64,000 bases of DNA from NCBI GenBank assembly GCA_031277685.1, contig JAITLV010000140.1, forward strand, positions 1 to 64,000, in the 5' to 3' direction. Source of the stretch: Sphingobacterium sp. (lineage in GTDB: Bacteria; Bacteroidota; Bacteroidia; Sphingobacteriales; Sphingobacteriaceae). Both the position numbers and the translations under genes were made by a program. The notes beneath the pieces were generated by a model. The model saw only the letters and a list, made by a program, of their open reading frames with translations, did not search any database and had not been told where the DNA came from. Shown one piece after another: positions 54,995-61,883 of the stretch (position 1 is its first letter; the number at the start of each line of letters is the position of its first letter).

Positions 54995-55080
54995 AAAAAA
55001 AAACACCCGATAGCATGGGGTACTCCGGGTGTTTTAGCCATATTATTAACCTATTTTATGAAAAGTGCCCGTGATGGGCA
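54995..55080 (-). ncRNA. Candidate two-hairpin small RNA / 3' element (copy B)
   Basis: Minus strand: hairpin TGCCC-ATCAC-GGGCA (55080-55066), linker TTTTCATAAAATAGGTTAATA, terminator hairpin (55035-55000) with CCCCAT in the loop, then a run of T. Unlike copy A there is no credible gene on this strand: the only upstream frame is about 36 codons, rich in F and Y. The terminator without a gene, and the resemblance to copy A, suggest a small RNA. Confidence 0.45.
55000..55035 (-). terminator. Intrinsic terminator without an obvious gene
   Basis: AAAACACCCG (55000-55009) pairs with CGGGTGTTTT (55026-55035); on the minus strand a T-run follows. The nearest plus-strand gene upstream already has its own terminator at 53407. 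Confidence 0.75.
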
Positions 55081-55239
55081 ACACTAAAGTAGAAAAAAAC
55101 TTTGTATAAACAAAATAAAAAGTTAAAAAAATCATATTTATAATTCACGCTAAACCGGTTGAACATTGATTTAGATAAATAAATAATCCGCCTGTCTTAT
55201 GAGACATGTTGACTACTCGTTATCCCCATGTAGAATATT

Positions 55240-55316
55240 AACAAGGAGATAACAAGGTGTTAATAGGAGAATAATAGGGGCTTAACAAGGATACCCCCCT
55301 ATTATCCCCCTATTAA
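55240..55316. repeat. Tandem 11-bp repeats with a 22-bp inverted arm (locus 2)
   Basis: Five contiguous 11-bp units at 55240, 55251, 55262, 55273 and 55284: AACAAGGAGAT, AACAAGGTGTT, AATAGGAGAAT, AATAGGGGCTT, AACAAGGATAC, followed by two inverted units CCCCCTATTAT and CCCCCTATTAA (55295-55316). Bases 55260-55281 pair with 55295-55316 in 19 of 22 positions across a 13-bp loop. The unit sequence differs from locus 1 but the layout is the same. The rest of the 54829-55513 gap holds the copy-B RNA element and otherwise nothing I recognise. Confidence 0.75.
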
Positions 55317-55513
55317 TATACTATAAAAGTAGTATTACTTCACTTTTAAATATGATGGTGGTATCAGCTTGGTAAATACAAAGTATAGCACCATTCTATT
55401 TTGAGATGTTTATTTGTTGAATTACAAAAATAGGCAGATGCTCCAAAGGAAGACAGGGCGCGCTGTGATTACGATATTTTGCTTAATTTTAGGTCATTAA
55501 ATAACTGTACACT

Positions 55514-56089
55514 ATGACCCATCGTGAAGTCCTGAGGCAGCATATCAATAAAACCGTTCAGCTGAACGATGAACAATTTGACTATTTCTTTTCTTTTTTT
55601 AAACCGGTATCATTTAAAAAGAAGCAGTCAATTATTACTCTTGGCGATCGCGTAGCATGTGAATATTTTGTCCTCAATGGGTGCCTCAAAACTTTTGTGG
55701 TTAATGATGAGCAGCGAATGCATATCCTACAGTTTGCCACACAAACATGGTGGGCATCTGACTACAATGCTTTGCATAATAATACGCAAGCGACGGTCAA
55801 CCTGGATTGTGTAAGCGACGCTGATACACTTTGTCTCCATGCGGAGGATCGTGAACGTGTATGCAAAGAAATTCATGCTGTGGAAACATTTTTAAGATGG
55901 CGTGCCAACAAAGGTTATATAGGTTTACAAAAGAGAATTTTATCCTTACTAAACAATGATGCACGTAGCCGCTATGAGGAACTGATGCAGCAATATCCTG
56001 AACTTTATAATCTTGTTCCCAAACACCTGATTGCCTCTTATCTTGGCGTATCTCGGGAGACGCTCAGTCGGCTCTACCATGCTAAATGA
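55514..56089 (+). CDS. Crp-type transcriptional regulator
   Basis: A 191-residue protein: cyclic-nucleotide-binding-like barrel at about 35-115 (QSIITLGDRVACEYFVLNGC) and a C-terminal HTH KHLIASYLGVSRETLSRLYH. The recognition helix SRETLSRL keeps the R-E-T-x-x-R residues that E. coli CRP uses to read TGTGA. Two TGTGA-N6-TCAC sites lie just after its stop codon (56090-56142), so it probably controls the DJ-1/PfpI gene at 56207. The cAMP-contact RxS motif is not evident, so the ligand is unknown. Confidence 0.92.
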   Translation: MTHREVLRQHINKTVQLNDEQFDYFFSFFKPVSFKKKQSIITLGDRVACEYFVLNGCLKTFVVNDEQRMHILQFATQTWWASDYNALHNNTQATVNLDCVSDADTLCLHAEDRERVCKEIHAVETFLRWRANKGYIGLQKRILSLLNNDARSRYEELMQQYPELYNLVPKHLIASYLGVSRETLSRLYHAK

Positions 56090-56142
56090 TGTGATCTACA
56101 TCACCAAAACAAACCATCCGTTAAATTGTGATGTATATCACA
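56090..56142. promoter_or_regulatory. Two CRP-like boxes upstream of the DJ-1/PfpI gene
   Basis: TGTGATGTATATCACA (56127-56142) is a perfect TGTGA-N6-TCACA palindrome; TGTGATCTACATCACC (56090-56105) has one mismatch. The centres are 37 bp apart. A shortened -7-like TACTTTG lies at 56166-56172, so the perfect box would be centred roughly 45 bp before transcription start. Confidence 0.7.
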
Positions 56143-56206
56143 TAGGGGTTTAAGCATTTATCCCCTACTTTGTAGTATCGTTTTAAACAATTAAACATTT
56201 TTAAAG

Positions 56207-56902
56207 ATGAAAAAAGAGAATTTAAAGGTATTGGTCGTGTTGACCTCACATGACCAATTGGGAGATACAGGTGCTAAAACAGGTTTTTGGGTGGAGGAGT
56301 TTGCTGCTCCTTACTATGTTATGGCAGATGCAGGGGTCGATATCACAATCGCTTCCCCAAAAGGAGGACAACCGCCAATTGACCCCAAAAGTGCATTACC
56401 GGACTTTCAAACGGAAGCAACAAAACGTTTTGACGCAGACAAAGCACTACAGGCTAAATTAGCAAACAGCATTGTTTTGGCCGATGTTACAGCCAAGGAT
56501 TACGATGCGATCTTCTATCCTGGTGGGCATGGCCCGCTCTGGGATCTCGCTAATGACAAAAGTTCCATTGCATTAATTGAAACTTTCTGGCAGCATGATA
56601 AACCCGTAGCAGCTGTGTGTCATGCACCTGCTGTATTCCGATTTGTTAAGAATGCAGACGGTAGCCCATTGGTGCAGGGCAAGAAGGTCACTGGCTTTTC
56701 TAATTCCGAGGAAGAAGCAGTACAGCTGACAGAAGTTGTTCCCTTCCTTGTTGAAGACGAACTGATCAAACTTGGTGGACAATATAGCAAAGGCGAGGAC
56801 TGGAGTAGCTATGTGGTAAAAGACGGTATGCTCATCACCGGTCAAAATCCCGGTTCATCAGAAGAAACTGCAAAAGCATTATTGAATTTACTGCATCAAT
56901 AG
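56207..56902 (+). CDS. DJ-1/PfpI-family protein (Hsp31-like glyoxalase/chaperone)
   Basis: A 231-residue protein with the class I glutamine-amidotransferase-like fold. The nucleophile elbow is AAVCHAPAVF (C138, H139), E30 lies in TGFWVEE, and AIFYPGGHGPLWDL precedes it. TGFWxEE plus the C-H pair and the D/E are typical of Hsp31-like members, reported as methylglyoxal glyoxalases or chaperones. It is probably a cytoplasmic stress enzyme. Two CRP-like boxes upstream tie it to the Crp-type regulator 117 bp before it; a terminator follows at 56992. Confidence 0.92.
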   Translation: MKKENLKVLVVLTSHDQLGDTGAKTGFWVEEFAAPYYVMADAGVDITIASPKGGQPPIDPKSALPDFQTEATKRFDADKALQAKLANSIVLADVTAKDYDAIFYPGGHGPLWDLANDKSSIALIETFWQHDKPVAAVCHAPAVFRFVKNADGSPLVQGKKVTGFSNSEEEAVQLTEVVPFLVEDELIKLGGQYSKGEDWSSYVVKDGMLITGQNPGSSEETAKALLNLLHQ

Positions 56903-56991
56903 CGTGCGATCTATTGATGCAAAGTTTTCCGAATGAAATACGATAACAAACAGAAGCTGTAAGTAAGCTAAAGCAGATTACACCACTTCGA

Positions 56992-57031
56992 AAAACTCCA
57001 TTTTTATAGGTACCCATAAAAATGGAGTTTT
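56992..57031. terminator. Intrinsic terminator after the DJ-1/PfpI gene
   Basis: AAAACTCCATTTTTAT (56992-57007) pairs perfectly with ATAAAAATGGAGTTTT (57016-57031), loop of eight, T-rich tail. Confidence 0.88.
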
Positions 57032-57124
57032 ATTTCTAGGCTCTGCTTAAAAGTAACTTATATTATCCTCTAATATATATTTCAATATCATATTATTTAA
57101 AAACCTGTTATCACAAATTATAGC

Positions 57125-57616
57125 CTATGCGAACTGTGCTTCAAGATGACATCGTTGGAGAATCTGTTTAATCTCACCCAATATTGGTTCCACATTTTTA
57201 GATTTTCCGATACGCTCTAGTATTTTGGTACTTTTGTTCTCCTTTGTTATGACAATAATATCAGTACCATTGTGTAAAGCTATAGCCAGGTGTCTGAGGA
57301 TTTCAAATTTTTTAATCTGAGAAATGGCTATTTCCTTCTTGAAAAGTCCAAAATAGGACTTGCTCAGTGTACCTGCAGCACAATCAATTGTCACCTGCTG
57401 CGCAAATATCCTGATTTGTATACAAAAAGCTATAAGTCCTAAAACCCAATACCAATTCTTTCCACCAAAAATATTCCCGGATTCAATCCCTCCGATTAAA
57501 ATACCAATAGCCATGAATAGCCAAAATAATGCCATACACAACGCAAAATAACCTATCCTTTTAGAGGTAAATCTGCAGCCATCCTGCGTAAAAAATTCAT
57601 AATTATGATCTTCCAT
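57125..57616 (-). CDS. Hypothetical two-TM membrane protein (PH-like)
   Basis: A 163-residue protein from the ATG at 57616 (MEDHNYEF); the frame opens at a TTG 13 codons earlier. Two TM helices at about 22-75 (YFALCMALFWLFMAIGILIG; WYWVLGLIAFCIQI) are followed by a soluble domain (about 76-163) of beta strands and a last helix: QQVTIDCAAGTLSKSYFGLF, KFEILRHLAIALHNGTDIIV. This resembles bacterial PH-type domains on two-TM stems. No function is assigned. It stands next to, but does not overlap, the 57758-58675 unit on the same strand. Confidence 0.65.
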   Translation of the reverse strand: MEDHNYEFFTQDGCRFTSKRIGYFALCMALFWLFMAIGILIGGIESGNIFGGKNWYWVLGLIAFCIQIRIFAQQVTIDCAAGTLSKSYFGLFKKEIAISQIKKFEILRHLAIALHNGTDIIVITKENKSTKILERIGKSKNVEPILGEIKQILQRCHLEAQFA

Positions 57617-57757
57617 TTCTAGTGTGTTTTTGGTTGAAGTCGCACTTCGTTTCAAAAATTATTTACGATCAAATATAGATAACAATGGATTTACATTTCG
57701 ATTCACTTAACATCCGATAATATCCATTTAATATTCGCTGGCGTCAACCTCCATTGC

Positions 57758-58501
57758 TTATCCATCATACCCCATTGCAACGATTTTAAAGTCTTGTATT
57801 TCAATATCCAAAATATGATCTGGCATAATTTCATCGCCACTGGATATCTCAGCATATAGATGACCACGATCGCCGACAATAATTCGCAAACCAAACACTT
57901 CTAGCGTATCATACCAGTCTAATTCAGCTATCTGATGCATATTCTCACCCAACTCCTGATTATAAAACAGCATAAGTTCCTTTCGGCAATCTGCTATCCA
58001 GCGAAGGTAATCATTGATCTTATCAATATAGTTTTCAAGTTCATCTGAACTATCAACAACTATTTTTACCCTATCTGCCTTTAAAATTTTATTGAACACC
58101 ACAATATCTCTTTCTATGTGGAAAACCTTTTTTTGGATCGGAGTTATAATAAAATCCGTAGGAAGTAATAAGACAGGAACATTTTTTTGTTTAAGTTTTC
58201 GGATATCTTTTATAATAAAATTATCTTGATGGGATTTTGCCTTGGTCTCCAGGCTATAGAGTTTGACAATGTTTTTTCTATTCGTTACATCTATAGACAG
58301 CTTTGCCAGCTCGTAAGCTGATTGATGAAAGCCCAAAAACACATAAACACTAACCAGTACAAGGTCTTGCTCTTTTGTCCGATCTTTTGCTTCTAAAGAA
58401 TAAAGCAGATCATACATTTTTGCTATACTCTCTTTTGAATTTTTTGTCTTCCGACATAGATCTGCACGTTCAATATATATTTTTAGGTAATCCATTTCCA
58501 T
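57758..58501 (-). CDS. Hypothetical protein, helical repeat plus C-terminal beta domain
   Basis: A 247-residue protein of no recognised family. Residues 1-80 look like helical (TPR-like) pairs: MDYLKIYIERADLCRKTKNS and VYVFLGFHQSAYELAKLSID. The C-terminal third (about 190-247, WYDTLEVFGLRIIVGDRG, HLYAEISSGDEIMPDHILDI) resembles small beta domains found in immunity-type proteins (DUF2262-like), but this is by eye only. It is preceded, 9 bp upstream, by a 54-codon gene. An immunity or antitoxin role is possible; no toxin gene is adjacent. Confidence 0.6.
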   Translation of the reverse strand: MEMDYLKIYIERADLCRKTKNSKESIAKMYDLLYSLEAKDRTKEQDLVLVSVYVFLGFHQSAYELAKLSIDVTNRKNIVKLYSLETKAKSHQDNFIIKDIRKLKQKNVPVLLLPTDFIITPIQKKVFHIERDIVVFNKILKADRVKIVVDSSDELENYIDKINDYLRWIADCRKELMLFYNQELGENMHQIAELDWYDTLEVFGLRIIVGDRGHLYAEISSGDEIMPDHILDIEIQDFKIVAMGYDG

Positions 58502-58510
58502 AAGGGGTAT

Positions 58511-58675
58511 TTAGTCATCAAATCTAGATTTAAATATCTCTCGCTGATCCAAAATGGCAGCAAGTAGATTTCGATAAATATAATCCCAGATATATTCGGC
58601 CACCTTGTGTGAAATCTTCGGTATTGAATCTACTTCTGATTTTTCGGCCATTGTCCTTATTTCAAAGTATGCCAT
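58511..58675 (-). CDS. Small 54-aa protein upstream of the 247-aa gene
   Basis: Read directly from the sequence, ATG at 58675 to TAA at 58511: MAYFEIRTMAEKSEVDSIPK, then ISHKVAEYIWDYIYRNLLAA, then ILDQREIFKSRFDD. The last part is a clear amphipathic helix. It ends 9 bp before the next gene, so the two are probably co-translated. No family is recognised. The composition is protein-like and the tight spacing supports a real gene; it could be a short partner subunit. Confidence 0.5.
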   Translation of the reverse strand: MAYFEIRTMAEKSEVDSIPKISHKVAEYIWDYIYRNLLAAILDQREIFKSRFDD

Positions 58676-58853
58676 TATCTATTTGTCATGGTTTAATTTT
58701 ATTTGTACCTCAGCATATAGTTATATTTTTGATATAAATAAAACTACACAATTTTGGCCTCCAAAATTAAATTCATTTACAATTCGTTGTCGCCGTTTAC
58801 GAAAAAAAAAAGTTCAACATTAATAGGTCGCAGTATTATCACACACTCTTCCT

Positions 58854-61571
58854 TTAATGAATTGAAGATGATTTCACAGCATGTGTATTGACAATCTTTT
58901 TTAAGTCAATTCCTTTACCCAATATTGGTCTAAAGATATCCCCCTCACTATTCATCCGTTCTATCGCATTAAAGATATTAAAATCACTCAGCCTTAACCC
59001 TTTCTTAACTTCATCCCAGTGCAGCGGCATGGATACTGTAGCACCGGGTTTTGGCCGAACCGAATAGACAGCGGCAATGGTAGCATGGGGTCTATTTTGA
59101 AGAAAATCCAGATACATCTTTCCTTTCCGGTCACGCACGGTACGTTCAAGGCTCGTGTATGCCGGGAGTTCTGCATGTACCAAAGTCACAACAACACGTG
59201 CAAACTCCTTTGCCTGGTCATACGTATATTTATTTCCTAGCGGAATATAAATATGAAGTCCTGTAGAACCACTTGTCTTGCAATAACTGGGAACTCCCAT
59301 ATCGTCTAACACCTGTTTTGTCACCTGTGCAGCCTCAATCACCTGATCAAAAGAGTTTTTATCCGGATCAAGATCAATGATACAGTAGCTGGGATGATCA
59401 GGCTTTTTGATCGTACTGTTCCAGGGGTTCATTTCAATACAACCTAGATTAGCCATGTATAATAAAGTTGCTTTATCCTTACCGACCAGATAATGTCTAT
59501 TGCGGTTGTCTTTCTCGTTTTTATACAGATAAAGTTCAGCCCATTCAGGTGCTGTATCGGTGACATCTTTAAAATAGAATCCTTCTGCATTGATACCATT
59601 AGGGAATCGGTTCATACTTTGAGGTCTACCTTTTAGGTATGGTAATATAAAAGCCGCTGCTTGATCGTAATAATTAATTAGATCGCGTTTAGTGATCTTT
59701 TCTTTGGGCCAAAAGACCTTGTCAAGGTTGGTGAATTTAAGTTCCTGTCCATTGACCTTTTTCACCTGAGTTTTCTCTGTTGGATTCAACAGTGTTTTCT
59801 CTTCATTATCTAGTCGCGATTTAATCCTATGATTTGTTTCCTCCATAATGACCTGTTTTACATTTTCTACCTGCTCAAGGATCACTTTATTTGCACTTTT
59901 ATCTTCTCGCATCCCATAAAATGATGGATGACGCATCAGACCATCACTTGTTATTTCGGTATAACTGACCTCACAGACCAGTTCAGGCCGTAGCCAAGTA
60001 ACGGTAGCATGAGGTGGCTTTGGACGGAAACGGGAAGGTTTATTGACATCAGGGTCTTCTATAAACGGGGACTTTTCTGCAAGCAATGGCTTAAATAGTT
60101 TCATCATTTCTTTTTGCAATTTAGCATTGAATCCCGTACCTACTTTACCTCTATAAATAAGTTTTTTACCTTCATAAACTCCAACAAGCAGGCTGCTAAA
60201 TAACTTATCTGAATCAGCGTTTAAGGTATATCCTCCGACTACAACTTCCTGGCGCTGGTTTGCTTTGATTTTTAACCAATCACGGGAACGGTTATGCGTG
60301 AGATAGACACTATCCTTTCGCTTAGCCATAATCCCTTCTAAGCCCAACTTTTTTGCTTTTTTCAGAAATTCAATTCCAGAAGTATCAAAATGTGTGCTGA
60401 AAAGAATTTGTTTGCTTTGGGGAAGGATTTCGTTTAATATGATTTTTCTTTCAAGTAAAGGTAATTTTTTCAGGTCTTTGCCTTCATACCATACAATATC
60501 AAAGACATAATACACAAGGTCGCCATCGGATTTGCTCCGCCAGTTCTGCAGGGCACCAAAATTTGCCGTCCCATTTTTATTTAGTACAACCACCTCCCCA
60601 TCTAAGATCGCATTGAGTTTCATTTCTTTGAGCTGATCGTATATGGGGTAAAACTTGTCATTAAAACTCTTGTCGTTTCGGGACTTCAGCTCCACTTGTC
60701 CTTTATGCATAAAAGCGACAACTCGATAACCGTCCCATTTCACCTCATATACCCAATCCTTGTCATTAAAAGGTTTATCGACCAATGTTGCCAACATGGG
60801 CTCAATCTGGGAGTAGAAAATTTGCTTTGACGACTTTTTTAAAAGCCTTTTCAGGATATCTGGACTATCAACTTTTTGTACAGCGTTTGTTTCAAGTTGA
60901 TCGTCGATAATTTTGGCTGCTGCTTTTGTTGTCCTGTGTTGATCTTTTAGTGTACTATCTCTTTTAATACTCTTTTTTCCATATATTTTATCGGGTGTTT
61001 TTTCCATTTGTACAATGGTCTTACCCGAGATAACTGATCTATCCTCTTTTGTAATATCCTGATTACTGACATATTTATCCTCCAGCTTCATGAGCAACCA
61101 ACCATTATCTCCTCTACCGTGAGCTTTGATTAAGGCAAACTCTCCTTTTAGTTTTGTTCCATGGAGTCTAAACTTAAGCTTACCGGAATAAAGCTGATGC
61201 CTGAGATTTTTGTCCATTTCGGCAATATCCGCTGCTAGCCCTTCTACCGATTCGTAGGTTCCTTCGTCCCAAACGATCACAGTTCCGCCGCCGTATTGAC
61301 CTTTTGGTATTATCCCCTCAAAATTTCGATAATCATAAGGATGATCTTCTACCATCATCGCCAGACGCTTGATGTTCGGATCCATGGAAGGACCTTTCGG
61401 CACAGCCCAGCTTTTGAGCACACCATCCATTTCAAGGCGAAAATCGTAATGTAAATGTGAAGCATCATGTTTCTGTACAACAAATCTCAATTCCTTTCCG
61501 CTAGGCTTTCCACCAAAAGGTTCCGGAGTATTTTCGACCTTGCGTTTTTCGCGATATTTAGCTAAAGTCAT
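58854..61571 (-). CDS. ligD: ATP-dependent DNA ligase D
   Basis: A 905-residue three-domain enzyme in the order phosphoesterase-ligase-polymerase. PE: FVVQKHDASHLHYDFRLEMD near residues 30-50, with the histidine cluster. LIG: YEVKWDGYR with the adenylated lysine near 277, and LEGIMAKRKDSVY further on. POL: NLDKVFWPKEKITKRDLINY, then DLDPDKNSFDQV (DxD metal ligands) and KTSGSTGLHIYIPL. LigD performs end-joining together with Ku; no ku gene is visible in this window. It is monocistronic. Confidence 0.96.
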   Translation of the reverse strand: MTLAKYREKRKVENTPEPFGGKPSGKELRFVVQKHDASHLHYDFRLEMDGVLKSWAVPKGPSMDPNIKRLAMMVEDHPYDYRNFEGIIPKGQYGGGTVIVWDEGTYESVEGLAADIAEMDKNLRHQLYSGKLKFRLHGTKLKGEFALIKAHGRGDNGWLLMKLEDKYVSNQDITKEDRSVISGKTIVQMEKTPDKIYGKKSIKRDSTLKDQHRTTKAAAKIIDDQLETNAVQKVDSPDILKRLLKKSSKQIFYSQIEPMLATLVDKPFNDKDWVYEVKWDGYRVVAFMHKGQVELKSRNDKSFNDKFYPIYDQLKEMKLNAILDGEVVVLNKNGTANFGALQNWRSKSDGDLVYYVFDIVWYEGKDLKKLPLLERKIILNEILPQSKQILFSTHFDTSGIEFLKKAKKLGLEGIMAKRKDSVYLTHNRSRDWLKIKANQRQEVVVGGYTLNADSDKLFSSLLVGVYEGKKLIYRGKVGTGFNAKLQKEMMKLFKPLLAEKSPFIEDPDVNKPSRFRPKPPHATVTWLRPELVCEVSYTEITSDGLMRHPSFYGMREDKSANKVILEQVENVKQVIMEETNHRIKSRLDNEEKTLLNPTEKTQVKKVNGQELKFTNLDKVFWPKEKITKRDLINYYDQAAAFILPYLKGRPQSMNRFPNGINAEGFYFKDVTDTAPEWAELYLYKNEKDNRNRHYLVGKDKATLLYMANLGCIEMNPWNSTIKKPDHPSYCIIDLDPDKNSFDQVIEAAQVTKQVLDDMGVPSYCKTSGSTGLHIYIPLGNKYTYDQAKEFARVVVTLVHAELPAYTSLERTVRDRKGKMYLDFLQNRPHATIAAVYSVRPKPGATVSMPLHWDEVKKGLRLSDFNIFNAIERMNSEGDIFRPILGKGIDLKKIVNTHAVKSSSIH

Positions 61572-61883
61572 ACACGCAAAATTACTTGCCAGTAATCAGC
61601 CTATCATGTCTAAACAATACTAATTACCGGCAAAAGTTAAACTATTCTATGCTTATAACACAACATTGGGGTCAAAAAAGTTTACACTAATTGCTTTTTC
61701 TCCAAAAGTTTACCATTGCTGGCCAAAATAGTTGATATAAATCGAAGTATTGTCATAAGTCATATCATTATATAGGCTATAGTGAAATACCCTTGAGGAA
61801 ATCTATTTGGAAAAATCAGATCAAGGTGTACAATTAAAAATGGAAAGCCGATTGAGCGGAGCTATGAAAAGGATTATATAGCG
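61572..61883. other. 312-bp intergenic region
   Basis: Between the DNA ligase D gene and the PIG-L gene (both minus). It contains a short direct repeat AAAAGTTTAC...ATTGCT (about 61677 and 61704) and otherwise nothing recognised. Confidence 0.35.

Noticed and set aside
55083..55173. Short minus-strand frame (about 36 codons, ending HHGHFS) above the copy-B terminator
   Set aside because: Very rich in F and Y from T-rich DNA and without features; treated as part of a possible RNA instead.
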